This document shows positions 42,227-51,754 of a DNA stretch of 64,000 nt, in pieces (positions within the stretch are counted from its first letter, which is position 1; the number at the start of each line of letters is the position of its first letter). The notes beneath the pieces were generated by a model. It was not told the origin of the DNA. It did no database searches and saw only the letters and a list, made by a program, of their open reading frames with translations. The DNA is from CAZRHR01 sp964578885. GTDB taxonomy: Bacteria; Bacteroidota; Bacteroidia; CAIKAF01. A program made the translations under genes and the position numbers. The stretch covers positions 1 to 64,000 of the forward strand of contig CAZOEO010000008.1 in assembly GCA_964578885.1 (NCBI GenBank). Reading direction: 5' to 3'.

Positions 42227-43278
42227 GGAGCATGAGGATTTAAATACTGAAAATAATGGTCGGTATCCAGGGGATGATCATGTAAAAGAACGGCATGTTC
42301 TGGAATCGCAGCAGCCGGCAAGCCAGCGCCTAAGGGCATGTGACTTTTGAATACACGGATTTCGTCCCAGCTACCGGAACGTATCCAGCGACGATGAGTT
42401 TCGGGACCGCCTTCGATTAATATTTGGGTCCATTGCGATTGATATCCATGATCCAGCACTTCATCGATGTTGGCAAACTGTTTCCAGTGTTTCGGTAAAT
42501 CTAATTTTGCCTTTGAAACAACGAAGGCCTGGGGTTGGTTCCCACTCATCCATCGGGCGGTAAGTTGAGGCTCATCGCGCAACCAGGTCGATTTTCCAAT
42601 GCCAATCGCCTGCACTTCTGTGCGCCAAAGATGCAGCCATTGTTTGGCTTTCGGGCCACTAATCTGCACTGGAGAAGTTTGTTCGGGCTGGTCCACAAAT
42701 CCATCCGAAGATTCTGCCCATTTTAAAATGACATAGGGCCTTTCACTTAAGATGTGGTTAAAAAAGCACCTGTTCTGTAATATTGCTTTCTGCGGTTCGA
42801 AGGGACAAACCACCTCGATTCCTGCATTTCGCAAAAGAACCAGTCCTTTTCCCGCCACTGCCGGAAACGGATCACTTGTCGCTACCACCACGCGATGTAG
42901 GCCAATATCCGCCAGCATTTGTGCACAGGGAGGTGTTTTCCCATGATGCGCGCAAGGTTCAAGGCTAACATAAGCCGTTGCCCCTGAATACAGGGATCGG
43001 GCACGGATTTTTTCTTCTTCGTTTAAACCTTGATGCATCAATTGCCCGGGCGAAATGGGAAAGCCTGCACGGAGCAAACCCTGTCGAACAGCCACCACTT
43101 CGGCATGAGGACCTCCGGCATGGTGGTGAAATCCTTCGCCCAGCAGCTGGCCATCACGAACGATAACACAACCCACCAACGGATTGGGAAACGCAGAGGG
43201 ACGCCCTTTTTCTGCCAAATCCAGACAGCGGTTCATCCACTTCGCATCTTCAACCATTTCCATGCTGCAAAATTGCAT
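42208..43278 (-). CDS. ribD: Bifunctional riboflavin biosynthesis deaminase/reductase
   Basis: A 356-residue two-domain enzyme acting on two successive steps of riboflavin synthesis. N-terminal deaminase (about 1-150): GFHHHAGGPHAEVVAV and LEPCAHHGKTPPCAQML hold the zinc ligands His and two Cys. C-terminal reductase (about 185-356): RPYVILKWAESSDGFV, GIGKSTWLRDEPQLTAR, and the IEGGPETHRRWI loop. The start may be ATG 43278 or the in-frame ATGs at 43263 or 43257; the last two give the more usual length. Confidence 0.94.
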   Translation of the reverse strand: MQFCSMEMVEDAKWMNRCLDLAEKGRPSAFPNPLVGCVIVRDGQLLGEGFHHHAGGPHAEVVAVRQGLLRAGFPISPGQLMHQGLNEEEKIRARSLYSGATAYVSLEPCAHHGKTPPCAQMLADIGLHRVVVATSDPFPAVAGKGLVLLRNAGIEVVCPFEPQKAILQNRCFFNHILSERPYVILKWAESSDGFVDQPEQTSPVQISGPKAKQWLHLWRTEVQAIGIGKSTWLRDEPQLTARWMSGNQPQAFVVSKAKLDLPKHWKQFANIDEVLDHGYQSQWTQILIEGGPETHRRWIRSGSWDEIRVFKSHMPLGAGLPAAAIPEHAVLLHDHPLDTDHYFQYLNPHAPWYSLL

Positions 43279-43306
43279 TTTTTATTCATAGCCTTATAAT
43301 CCCGTT

Positions 43307-43314
43307 TATATTTG
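43307..43314 (+). promoter_or_regulatory. -7 promoter element for DUF481 gene
   Basis: TATATTTG, 16 bases before the ATG at 43331. Confidence 0.5.
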
Positions 43315-43330
43315 CACAAACAAATCTTAC

Positions 43331-44092
43331 ATGCGATTTACGTGTATCTTCTTTTTCATAATGTTATCCTTTACAACCAGTGTAAAGGCCAATGACGACG
43401 CCGGTAAGGATACACTTCGTATCAAATACAACATCAGTTCCGACCTGAACATTACCTCGGGAAACTTAAATTCTTTTGTGACTCAAAACAGAGGAACCCT
43501 TGACCTTGAAAAACGGGTTTTTGGTGTGAAAACCATGGTGATGTATCGGTATGGCACCCTCAATGGCGTGGAAAATGCCAATGAATTTAACTCTTTGGTC
43601 ACCGTTTCACTTTTTCCAAGAAATAAGTTCTACGGCTTTGTAAACGGAGGGGTTGAAAGTTCTTTTTTACGGGGATTTAATCTGAGGTCCTTTGGTGGAG
43701 CCGGGGTTACCTGGCGTGCCATTAATACAGACAAACATAAACTAGAACCTTTCACCAACCTGATGTATGAATTTACCCGATTCAAAACGCCCATCGTGGT
43801 AGATGGTGATACCACCAACAATTTACAAACCTTGCGCGCTGTTGTGGGCTGGACGGGAACACATAAGCTGGTTTCCGGAAAGTTTATCATTACGCATGGG
43901 GCAAGATATCAGCAATCTTTGATGGATTTGAGGAACTTCCGTTTGGAATCCAATTTTTCCATCGCCATTCCCATTATCAAAATTTTAAGTGTGAAAACAG
44001 GGGCTACTTATACCTACGAAAATGTAGTAGTGCCTGGTCGTCAAAACGCAGATTTCGTCTGGACTTTTGGCATTGCCTTATCCAATATTTAA
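43331..44092 (+). CDS. DUF481 outer-membrane protein
   Basis: A 253-residue protein with a signal peptide (to about SVKAN) and a beta-barrel of amphipathic strands: YNISSDLNITSGNLNSFVTQNRGTLDLE, TMVMYRYGTLNG, YGFVNGGVESSFLRGFNLRSFGGAGVTW, ending GATYTYE. This is the DUF481 (YdiY) pattern, a family of probable outer-membrane proteins of unknown role, salt-induced in E. coli. Followed closely by prmC (4 bases). Confidence 0.82.
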   Translation: MRFTCIFFFIMLSFTTSVKANDDAGKDTLRIKYNISSDLNITSGNLNSFVTQNRGTLDLEKRVFGVKTMVMYRYGTLNGVENANEFNSLVTVSLFPRNKFYGFVNGGVESSFLRGFNLRSFGGAGVTWRAINTDKHKLEPFTNLMYEFTRFKTPIVVDGDTTNNLQTLRAVVGWTGTHKLVSGKFIITHGARYQQSLMDLRNFRLESNFSIAIPIIKILSVKTGATYTYENVVVPGRQNADFVWTFGIALSNI

Positions 44093-44096
44093 TATA

Positions 44097-44954
44097 GTGA
44101 ACACCGGAAAAGAGGTTTTGCATCTTTTTGTTTCCGAGCTGAGCGACCGCTATGGCGCCGAAGAGGCCGCGGCCATCTTTCGTTTTCTGGTGTCGGACCG
44201 ATGGAAGACCGAAGGCGCACAATGGCGTATGAGATTGGCGTTTCCTTTGTCAGAGGAAGATAAAAACTGGCTACAATCTTGTTTAAATTCGCTAAAAAAA
44301 GGCATTCCGGTGCAATATGTCGCCGGATTTGCGTGGTTCGGTCCACTCAAACTAAAGGTAAATGAGGCCGTGCTGATTCCCCGGCCGGAAACGGAAGAAT
44401 TATGTGACTGGGTGCTTCAGCAATCTTGGAAAGACCATTTGCGTGTAGTAGATGCTTGTACGGGTTCTGGTTGTATTCCTCTTTTTTTCAAACACATGAA
44501 GCCCTCATGGCAAATCATGGGTTTTGATATATCCGACGATGCACTGCAAGTGGCAAAGGACAATGCCATTGCGCTTCAATTGGATGTTACTTTCCACAAG
44601 CATGATCTTTCCGGAGATAAGTCGCTCCTTCCTGAAGCAGATCTAATTTTAAGTAATCCACCATATGTTCCTCTCGAAGAGTCGGTTACACTCATGGAAC
44701 ACGTGGTGGCTCATGAACCTTCCCTCGCCCTTTTTGCTCCGGAAGGAGATCCCCTTTATTTTTATCGGCATTTGGAATCCTATGCCAGGGAAAAACTGGC
44801 GCCGGGAGGACAATTGTTTATGGAGATTCACAAGGATTATGGAGAAGAAACAAGGGAACTTTTTACCTTTGAACCATGGGCATCTGCCCGTTGTATAAAC
44901 GATATCCATGGGAAACCAAGATTTATTCACGTGGTCCGACAATGCGCAGAATGA
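44097..44954 (+). CDS. prmC: Peptide chain release factor N5-glutamine methyltransferase
   Basis: A 285-residue enzyme that methylates the GGQ glutamine of release factors RF1 and RF2. An N-terminal helical domain (about 1-90) precedes the SAM domain: VVDACTGSGCIPLFFK (motif I), IMGFDISDDALQVAKDNA, and the catalytic ILSNPPYVP (about 186). The start is the GTG at 44097: it follows the DUF481 stop and gives the family N-terminus NTGKEVLHLFVSEL; the frame's upstream TTG would overlap the previous gene. Confidence 0.93.
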   Translation: MNTGKEVLHLFVSELSDRYGAEEAAAIFRFLVSDRWKTEGAQWRMRLAFPLSEEDKNWLQSCLNSLKKGIPVQYVAGFAWFGPLKLKVNEAVLIPRPETEELCDWVLQQSWKDHLRVVDACTGSGCIPLFFKHMKPSWQIMGFDISDDALQVAKDNAIALQLDVTFHKHDLSGDKSLLPEADLILSNPPYVPLEESVTLMEHVVAHEPSLALFAPEGDPLYFYRHLESYAREKLAPGGQLFMEIHKDYGEETRELFTFEPWASARCINDIHGKPRFIHVVRQCAE

Positions 44955-46986
44955 ACTAACGCGGACTGTGGAGCGCATGCGTTTGCTGGAGACCCAAATC
45001 CATCATCATAATTACCTGTATTACGATTTAGCGCAGCCTGAAATCTCAGACCGTGCATTCGATTTGCTTTTGGAAGAATTGAAAAAACTGGAGACCGCAT
45101 ATCCCCAGTTGGCTGCGCCAGATTCACCGACACAAAGAGTTGGCGGAACCGTCACCAAACAATTTCCTACCGTGGTGCATCAACAGCGTATGTATTCGCT
45201 GGACAATGCCTACGAGAAAGATGCGGTAATTGCTTTTGATAAAAGGGTAAAACAGACTACAGAACAGCCTGTTACTTATGTTTGTGAACCTAAAATAGAC
45301 GGAGTGGCCATCCGGCTTACCTATAAAAATGGTGTTCTCTTTCAGGCCGTCACCCGTGGAGATGGCGTTCAGGGAGATGAGGTTACGGCCAATGTAAAAA
45401 CCATTCGCTCTATTCCCCTGAAGTTAAAGGGTGACAATCTTCCTGAAACCATCATGTTGGGCGGGGAAATTTACTTGCCTCGTGCCAGATTCGAAGCGCT
45501 CAACCAGCAAGTGGAGGAAGAAGGCCTGAAGCAAGGTTTGAGCATGGAAGACATTCAGGAGAAAAAATTTAAAAACCCAAGAAACACAGCCGCCGGTACC
45601 CTTAAACTTCAAGATTCTAAAGAAGTAGCTCGCCGAAAATTAGAAGCGTTTATTTATCATGTTATCGAAGATAAACCAACGGTAGAAACCCATGCAGCGC
45701 TTATTGCAAAGGCCAAAAATTGGGGCTGCAAAGTTCCTGAAGTGGTGCAGGTTTGTTCGTCCATCGATGAGGTGATAACGCAGATTGAAGCGATGGATGA
45801 GCTGCGACATCAATTGCCCTACGATACGGATGGGGTCGTGGTCAAGGTGAATGAATTGTCCTTACAAAGTCAATTGGGATTTACGGCCAAAAGTCCGCGT
45901 TGGGCATTGGCATATAAATTCCAAACGGAGCAGGCATTGAGCCGAATCAAAAGTTTCGACTTTCAGGTCGGGCGCACTGGTGCCATTACGCCCGTGGCCA
46001 ATTTGGAACCTGTTTTACTTGGCGGAACCACCGTAAAGCGCGCCTCTGTGCACAATGCAGATTTTATTGCACAACTCGATTTGAGGGTAGGAGATACGGT
46101 AGCGGTAGAAAAAGGCGGAGAAATTATCCCGAAAATTGTCTCTGTCAATCAGGAATTGCGTCCCTCATACAGCATACCTTTGGATTTTCCGGTTCATTGT
46201 CCGGAATGCGGTTCGGTTTTAGTCAGAAGAAACAGTGAGGCGCAACATTTTTGTCCGGACGAATGGAATTGCCGCCCGCAATTGATTGGAAAGTTGGTGC
46301 ATTTTGTGAGCCGTAAAGCCATGCACATTGAATCTTTGGGCGAAAAAACCATTCAAACTTTTTTTGATCAGGGTTGGGTGCGCAGACCATCTGATTTTTT
46401 TCAATTGACCATTCCTCAGATTACCAGTTTGGATGGATTTAAGGAAAAATCCGCCGAGAATATTTTGTCCGGTCTGGCGGCGTCCCGGGCCATACCTTTT
46501 TCGCGTGTTTTATTTGCGGTGGGAATTCGGCATGTAGGAGAAACAGTGGCGCAAAAATTGGCTGCCGCATACGGAAGTCTTTCTGCGCTAAGAGAAACGA
46601 GTCGTGAAGCCCTGCTTTCTGTACCTGAAATTGGCGAAGTGATAGCCGATTCGGTCTGGCAATGGCTGAAAAGTCATGAGATGCAGGCAGAAATGGATCG
46701 CCTGGCAGCGTTTGGACTTCAGATGGAAATGGTCAAAAACCAAGTGGAAGGTCCGCAACCCTTAAAAGGAAAAGTGTTTGTGGTTTCTGGTGTATTTACC
46801 CATTTTTCAAGAGATGGTATCAAAGAAGCGATTGAACAAGCAGGTGGAAAAATATCTTCTTCCATTAGCCGACAAACCGATTTTGTAGTGGCTGGGGATC
46901 AAATGGGACCAGCCAAGCGGGAAAAGGCCGAATCTCTTGGTGTACCTATTATTTCTGAAGAAAAATTGAAAGAAATGCTCGCATGA
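44908..46986 (+). CDS. ligA: NAD-dependent DNA ligase
   Basis: A 692-residue ligase sealing nicks in DNA replication and repair. Domains in order: Ia (HHHNYLYYDLAQPEISDRAFD), adenylation with CEPKIDGVAIRLTY (nucleophile Lys about 123), OB-fold, the zinc finger CPECGSVLVRRNSEAQHFCPDEWNC, HhH repeats, and a C-terminal BRCT domain (KGKVFVVSGVFTHFSRDGIKEAIEQAGG). The ATG at 44908 is used; it overlaps prmC by 47 bases, and a shorter ATG at 44977 would cut into the first helix. Confidence 0.97.
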   Translation: MGNQDLFTWSDNAQNELTRTVERMRLLETQIHHHNYLYYDLAQPEISDRAFDLLLEELKKLETAYPQLAAPDSPTQRVGGTVTKQFPTVVHQQRMYSLDNAYEKDAVIAFDKRVKQTTEQPVTYVCEPKIDGVAIRLTYKNGVLFQAVTRGDGVQGDEVTANVKTIRSIPLKLKGDNLPETIMLGGEIYLPRARFEALNQQVEEEGLKQGLSMEDIQEKKFKNPRNTAAGTLKLQDSKEVARRKLEAFIYHVIEDKPTVETHAALIAKAKNWGCKVPEVVQVCSSIDEVITQIEAMDELRHQLPYDTDGVVVKVNELSLQSQLGFTAKSPRWALAYKFQTEQALSRIKSFDFQVGRTGAITPVANLEPVLLGGTTVKRASVHNADFIAQLDLRVGDTVAVEKGGEIIPKIVSVNQELRPSYSIPLDFPVHCPECGSVLVRRNSEAQHFCPDEWNCRPQLIGKLVHFVSRKAMHIESLGEKTIQTFFDQGWVRRPSDFFQLTIPQITSLDGFKEKSAENILSGLAASRAIPFSRVLFAVGIRHVGETVAQKLAAAYGSLSALRETSREALLSVPEIGEVIADSVWQWLKSHEMQAEMDRLAAFGLQMEMVKNQVEGPQPLKGKVFVVSGVFTHFSRDGIKEAIEQAGGKISSSISRQTDFVVAGDQMGPAKREKAESLGVPIISEEKLKEMLA

Positions 46987-47492
46987 GTAAGCAGACGCCA
47001 TGGAAAGAAATCTGGCTTTTTATGCCAGAGGGAGACGTTTCTCAGCGGACTTGGCTCATGACCCAATTGGCAGGTTTGGGACAAAAATACAAATGGGTGG
47101 AAGTACGAAAAAAATCATCTTCTCGTTCTCAAGCCATTCTTCCTTTGGGGGTAGATCATGTGATTCGGCCTTCCGGCTTGCGCGGACTTCAGCCCCGTGA
47201 TCCGGGAATCGAAGATGCCGCTTCCACGCTTTTTATATGGGTGGGAACTACACCTGATTCGGCGCAACTCCGATGGCTTTCCCGTTGGAAAAAAGTGTGG
47301 AAAGCGGCCTTGATTAACCAGGAAGAACAGGACCCTATTGGTTTTCATTTTTGGTTGAAAACAAGCCATACACCCTCTTCTTCTCATGCATGGCAGCAAC
47401 TCGCCGATGTCTTGGCTCAGGTGCCCGCAACTGGGTTACCTGCGCCCAACGTTGGCCCAACCGAAACGCGGAACTTTGAATCCGAACCATAA
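46983..47492 (+). CDS. Hypothetical protein downstream of ligA
   Basis: A 169-residue soluble protein (MSKQTPWKEIWLFMPEGDVSQRTWLMTQL ... LWIWVGTTPDSAQLRWLSRWKKV-like core). No signal peptide or membrane helix. The ATG overlaps the ligA stop (ATGA), supporting a real gene. The C-terminal 50 residues run opposite to another gene (158-base tail-to-tail overlap) and may be partly dispensable. I do not recognise a family. Confidence 0.65.
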   Translation: MSKQTPWKEIWLFMPEGDVSQRTWLMTQLAGLGQKYKWVEVRKKSSSRSQAILPLGVDHVIRPSGLRGLQPRDPGIEDAASTLFIWVGTTPDSAQLRWLSRWKKVWKAALINQEEQDPIGFHFWLKTSHTPSSSHAWQQLADVLAQVPATGLPAPNVGPTETRNFESEP

Positions 47493-47736
47493 TGCGCTGG
47501 TAATTCTCCCAATGCTGATCAAAATAATCTTTGGGATTGGCCGATAATTCCTCCAGCAATACCCATAAATACCAAAGCTGGGTTTGCATTTCCAAATCGG
47601 TTAAACCGGTACTTAGCTTTTGTTCCACCTGAATAAGGTCGGCAATCATTTCCCGGTTTGGACGGCCGGAACCGTGCGACAAACCAGCCGCCAATCGGCG
47701 GATGTCTGTCGTCAGGTCGATGATTAGGTAACTCAT
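47335..47736 (-). CDS. Hypothetical helical protein
   Basis: A 133-residue protein; MSYLIIDLTTDIRRLAAGL followed by amphipathic helices (MIADLIQVEQKLSTGLTDLEMQTQLWYLWVLLEEL ... HWENYQRIMVRIQSSAFRLGQRW) looks like a small four-helix bundle. The last 40 residues (PEPRHRRVAAMHEKKRVYG) are atypical and overlap the gene on the other strand. The start at 47736 is preferred to 47751. It lies just downstream, on the same strand, of the large palindrome array and of the MoxR/VWA cluster. Confidence 0.55.
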   Translation of the reverse strand: MSYLIIDLTTDIRRLAAGLSHGSGRPNREMIADLIQVEQKLSTGLTDLEMQTQLWYLWVLLEELSANPKDYFDQHWENYQRIMVRIQSSAFRLGQRWAQVTQLRAPEPRHRRVAAMHEKKRVYGLFSTKNENQ

Positions 47737-47776
47737 ACCACGAAGATGCACCTCGAACCTCCTGCTAATCGGTTAT

Positions 47777-47816
47777 TAAACGGATATAAACGTTTATATC
47801 CGTTTATAAACGGATA
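47777..47816. repeat. Perfect 30-bp palindrome with overlapping second palindrome
   Basis: Positions 47777-47806 form a perfect 30-bp inverted repeat built from AAACGGATATAAACG and its complement, with no loop. Overlapping it at 47800-47813 is a second perfect palindrome CCGTTTATAAACGG, giving three head-to-head copies of a CGTTTATA-type half-site within 40 bases. The core lacks a T-run, so it is more like an operator than a terminator. It lies between the end of the DUF5682-VWA gene and the start of the small helical gene. Confidence 0.8.
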
Positions 47817-47883
47817 AGGTTTTGGTAATTATTTCTTTATTAGTAACTTCCGATTGAATCTCATTGGCACAATGGACCTGGTT

Positions 47884-50685
47884 TTAAGGCAAATCTTCCA
47901 GCGAAAGGGAAACCTGCTTCATCCAAAAGTCGGGAAACTGATGCACCGATCCGAAAAAACACGGAATTTGCATCGCGCGAAGCGCTGCTACATGAGGTTG
48001 GTGAACAGGAGCTGCTCCTGGTACCGTCGGATACGCAAAACCAATATGGGTTCCATTATTTTTTAACCGAGCCAGGGAGGTAAATGCCAATTGGGCCGTT
48101 TCAATATCTCGAAGATCGGACCAAAGCCAAAAGAAAGTGCCTCGATTTTGAATTTTTTCGGCGCAGGCCACTACCGCTTTTCCTAAGTTCGTCGTTCCTC
48201 CGGGAGACAGCCGGATCAGTTCATTCCATGTAATATCTTCCATCTGATCGATAAAGTAAATGTCTTCGTCGAACAAACAAATGGAAAGCCGGATGTGCGA
48301 CATTTTACGAATGAAATTCGCCATCAGCAACAAAGCCGGATAGACTGCTTCCATAGATAAACTGCGATCGATACACAGCAATACCTCATTGCGGCGATGG
48401 CGTTTTGTTTTGGCCATTTTCCAAATCCGCGGAATCATGATTTTTCGCGCCGGGTCATAGTGCGCCAGGTTATGTCGAATGGTCGCCGACAAATCTATTT
48501 TCTGTCTGGAAGTTCTTGTTTTTAGAAATTGATGATTTTTATGAGAAACGGTGGCCATCCATTGCTCCGCCATCTGATCTAATTTTTTCCGGAAATTGGG
48601 TAAAAGATTATTTTTTCCGTTGGCCTGCTCCCGCATTTTTTTCCATACCGGGAGGAGGGCCTGAAAATTCTTTTCTTCTCTCGATTCGGCCGGAATAGGT
48701 TTTCGTATTGCCAAAGCATGTTGCACGGCACGTTTTTCAGGAAGAGAAAGGGAGACACTCTCAATGGTAACATTGGACAACGACCTTGCTGACCCGGATA
48801 ACGTACCCAAATGTTGTAAAAAGCGCTTTTGTTCTTCCGAAAGTTCAGATTTGGCGACGGCCGGGTCTTGTCCCAAAATGGCGGCCCATTTCCAATTCAA
48901 TTCTGTACTATTCGGCTGAAGCAAGATCAGCTCTTCCCGCAGCATTTCTTCTTCCCTTGCGCTGAGAGGCATGGCTGAAAAATAACTTTGCCAAATCGGA
49001 ATCCATGGAACAAACTGAGCGTAATCAGCTTTCTCAATGGAGGCATGGACATACAGCCAACCTGCATGCATAGAAAAAGATGAACCTAAAAGGCCTTTTA
49101 GCCAAATGGAAGCCTCTTCAGGTGAAAATGCCTTGAAAATATTGTGATGATGGGGCCAAAATGGTTGAGGTGTTATGGCCAACCATCTTGCGAAAATACG
49201 ACCACGAAGAGACAAGGGAACATCAGGATGAGCACTCCATGACTTGAGTTGCTTACGAAGCAACATGCAGGCGCGCGCATCGGTGGCCTTTTCCCAAAGT
49301 CCCAAAAACATATCCATGGCCTGTCCAATTCGTTCTCCCTGCACCCATAACTCCCGTTCAAGGGCATCGAGGAAAGGAATAGCCCATTTTGGCGGAATTT
49401 GCTTTTTTTCGTGGCTAAAATGGGAAAGCCATTCCAACGCTTCTTTAAAGGAAACCGATGAAAATTCCCATTCAGCAACCGGCCACCAGTCGAATTGGGC
49501 TTGATAAAAAAATAAGGGAGAAACCGCAGGATGGTTTGCATCTTTGAATGCTTGATACAACTGTTTTTCTAGAAAAACAGAAGCAAAGTGCACAAGCTCT
49601 CTGGAAAAATCACTTGAGTGAAATGGCGGTATGGACCAAGTAGCTACCGGTGCAGGGAATCCCAGTAAATCCTGCTTGTCGGGCGGGGGACAAAAACCCA
49701 GTAAGACGCCGCGATAAAGCCATTTGCGCAGCTCCTGATCCTGTTGCAGGAATTCGGAAACCAGAAGGGTCGGGGATGCTCTTTGAACCTGTCTGCCCAG
49801 TAAATCTCGTAGGAATCCTTTCCATAACCATTGACTCAACTGACGTGAGGCCGGGAATGTTTCCCGGTGTTCCAACGCCGGTGGTTCTTGCCGTGTGGAT
49901 TTTTCCAAAAATGAATGGGTCGCAGCGAATGCTTCCCGGGTATCGATGTCATCCGGATTCCCTTTTCCCCGAATCTTCGCCAGTTCAGTTGCCAAAATCC
50001 ATGCATCTCGCAAGTCGGTTGGGCTAAATGGAATGCCTTTTTCCTGACAAATCCTGGTCCATCGGCTTATTTGCTGAAAATAATTGCTTCCATCATTTTG
50101 AGGTAGATGGTTTTTGAAAACGGCGGAAACTGCTTCTGAAGAAAATGTTTCGGCGATGATGGGAATGGGTATCCAATGTACCTTGACTTTAGAGGGTTTT
50201 TTGATGGAAAAAGTCGTTTTATTAGGATCTTGAAGCCAGGTTAAAACTGCATTTTCTCCCACAATCCCAACATCAGCCGTTTGAGCGTGTTTTTGCAGAT
50301 AGCGATCCATCCAGGCGGCTCTCATGGCCATCGGAAGTTGGGTGTTCGGAAAGGAATGGAATCCAATATTTTCCACGTAATCTCCTGTGCCTGAAAACCA
50401 ATGCGATATCGGCCAGTCGATACATTTAATCGGAATTTGCCTGGCTTTGGCCCATTGATATGCTTTAAAAAATGGATGTCCGGCCGACCCATCAAATTTC
50501 AGGGCCAGATGTGGAGCAGCTTCCGGATACACGATACATCCGTTTTCCCATTCTACTTTTTCGATTGGGAAATCTTCCGGCAACTGAAGCCAGAGCTCCT
50601 GAATAGGCCATGAATCCAACATGTCTTCCCATGAAAGGAATAAATGGGGTTGCTTCGGATCAAATGCCAACCAATGAAATCCCAT
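47884..50685 (-). CDS. DUF5682-like protein fused to a VWA domain
   Basis: A 933-residue soluble protein. The first 640 or so residues resemble DUF5682: PHLALKFDGSAGHPFFKAYQWAKARQIPIKCIDWP and FSPTDLRDAWILATELAKIRGKGNPDDIDTREAF correspond to conserved family segments, but the usual N-terminal GIRHHGPGSA motif is absent. Residues about 767-905 are a von Willebrand A domain with an intact metal site: DRSLS (Asp773), TTN (about 831), and WSDLRD (about 857). In other genomes DUF5682 and the VWA protein are usually separate genes. Only 1 base separates its ATG from the MoxR stop. MIDAS-type binding to a partner, loaded or released by the MoxR ATPase, is the likely action. The biological role is not established to my knowledge. 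Confidence 0.75.
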   Translation of the reverse strand: MGFHWLAFDPKQPHLFLSWEDMLDSWPIQELWLQLPEDFPIEKVEWENGCIVYPEAAPHLALKFDGSAGHPFFKAYQWAKARQIPIKCIDWPISHWFSGTGDYVENIGFHSFPNTQLPMAMRAAWMDRYLQKHAQTADVGIVGENAVLTWLQDPNKTTFSIKKPSKVKVHWIPIPIIAETFSSEAVSAVFKNHLPQNDGSNYFQQISRWTRICQEKGIPFSPTDLRDAWILATELAKIRGKGNPDDIDTREAFAATHSFLEKSTRQEPPALEHRETFPASRQLSQWLWKGFLRDLLGRQVQRASPTLLVSEFLQQDQELRKWLYRGVLLGFCPPPDKQDLLGFPAPVATWSIPPFHSSDFSRELVHFASVFLEKQLYQAFKDANHPAVSPLFFYQAQFDWWPVAEWEFSSVSFKEALEWLSHFSHEKKQIPPKWAIPFLDALERELWVQGERIGQAMDMFLGLWEKATDARACMLLRKQLKSWSAHPDVPLSLRGRIFARWLAITPQPFWPHHHNIFKAFSPEEASIWLKGLLGSSFSMHAGWLYVHASIEKADYAQFVPWIPIWQSYFSAMPLSAREEEMLREELILLQPNSTELNWKWAAILGQDPAVAKSELSEEQKRFLQHLGTLSGSARSLSNVTIESVSLSLPEKRAVQHALAIRKPIPAESREEKNFQALLPVWKKMREQANGKNNLLPNFRKKLDQMAEQWMATVSHKNHQFLKTRTSRQKIDLSATIRHNLAHYDPARKIMIPRIWKMAKTKRHRRNEVLLCIDRSLSMEAVYPALLLMANFIRKMSHIRLSICLFDEDIYFIDQMEDITWNELIRLSPGGTTNLGKAVVACAEKIQNRGTFFWLWSDLRDIETAQLAFTSLARLKNNGTHIGFAYPTVPGAAPVHQPHVAALRAMQIPCFFGSVHQFPDFWMKQVSLSLEDLP

Positions 50686-50686
50686 G

Positions 50687-51754
50687 TCAGGGTTGATATG
50701 CAGAAAAATGTGGATACAAGTCGGCCCATTCCGGTTTTTGTGAAACGGATTCCTTCACCCAGGATTGCCAGTTTGTCCAATCTTCCGGCAAATTTTTAAT
50801 CCACAAGGTTCCCAGCGCGGCGGCCAGGGCCTGGGGAAGGGAAATACCGGGTCGTGTTAAATGGAATGCATGAAGATGTTGTACCGCATCCAGCAAGATG
50901 GGAAGTGGAGAGAAAAGGCTTTCCTCTGTGCGCCAGGGATTCTGAAAAAAAGGATGTGCATCTTCTGCCAGCCATAAAAGTTGTTGAACTACGTGGTGCA
51001 AAGCCATCTCAAAAGGCCAGTCCTGGATGATAGATGGGGGCGTGTGGGCCAGCAGAATCGCGATTTGCTCTTCGGCAGAAGTTGGATAAGGGAGCAGTAC
51101 GGTGTGAAATCTTCGCTGCAACGCAGCGGAAAGAGGGAAAATGCCCGCATCATGGGTGTTGGCTGTGGCAATAAGATGGAAACCGGGTTGGGCTTCTAGA
51201 ACCCAATTTAGCTCCGGGACGGTCATTTGCCTTTCGGATAGAATGCCTAATAGACTATCCTGTATATCAGTTGGCAGGCGATTGAGTTCTTCGATTCGCA
51301 CTATTTTTCCATTTTCCATGGCGGAGAAAATAGCGGAGGGCACCAATGCTTTTCGTTCGGGACCTTGGTTCAGCAACATGGCATAATTCCAGCCATATCT
51401 CAAATGTTCCTCCAAGGTTCCGGCAGTTCCTTGCACCAGAAGATGCGTTTCTCCTGAAATGGCCATGGCCAAAAAGTAAGCCATCATGGATTTTCCGGTT
51501 CCTGGCGGGCCGGTTAACAATAATCCACGTTGGGTGGCCAAAGCAGCTACGGCCAATTCGATTCGTCTGACTGGTCCTATGTATTTTGGTGAAATGGGGC
51601 GTCCTTCTACATTCTGATGGCCGCTTAAAAACCAAACGACCGCTTGTGGTGTCAGTTCCCATCCCGCAGGTTTCCGGCCTTCTATTTTCTTTAAACGCTG
51701 CAATTCATCTGTCAGCTGAAAGGCATCCAGCTTGGGTAAATAGGGGTTATGCAT
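50687..51754 (-). CDS. MoxR-family AAA+ ATPase
   Basis: A 355-residue ATPase. Walker A GPPGTGKS (82-89), Walker B IVRIEELNRLP (about 151-161), sensor-1 LIATANTHDAGIFP (about 194-207), and arginine finger ALQRRF (about 211-216) are all intact, with a lid domain after. MoxR proteins act as ATP-driven chaperones for partner proteins that carry VWA domains. Here the partner is the DUF5682-VWA fusion directly downstream. The start overlaps the DUF5691 stop by 8 bases. N-terminal residues 1-60 are an extra helical arm. Confidence 0.92.
   Translation of the reverse strand: MHNPYLPKLDAFQLTDELQRLKKIEGRKPAGWELTPQAVVWFLSGHQNVEGRPISPKYIGPVRRIELAVAALATQRGLLLTGPPGTGKSMMAYFLAMAISGETHLLVQGTAGTLEEHLRYGWNYAMLLNQGPERKALVPSAIFSAMENGKIVRIEELNRLPTDIQDSLLGILSERQMTVPELNWVLEAQPGFHLIATANTHDAGIFPLSAALQRRFHTVLLPYPTSAEEQIAILLAHTPPSIIQDWPFEMALHHVVQQLLWLAEDAHPFFQNPWRTEESLFSPLPILLDAVQHLHAFHLTRPGISLPQALAAALGTLWIKNLPEDWTNWQSWVKESVSQKPEWADLYPHFSAYQP

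Noticed and set aside
44908..44935. CACGTG-containing stretch as a parS site
   Set aside because: Only about 10 of 16 positions match TGTTTCACGTGAAACA and it lies within coding sequence far from parB.
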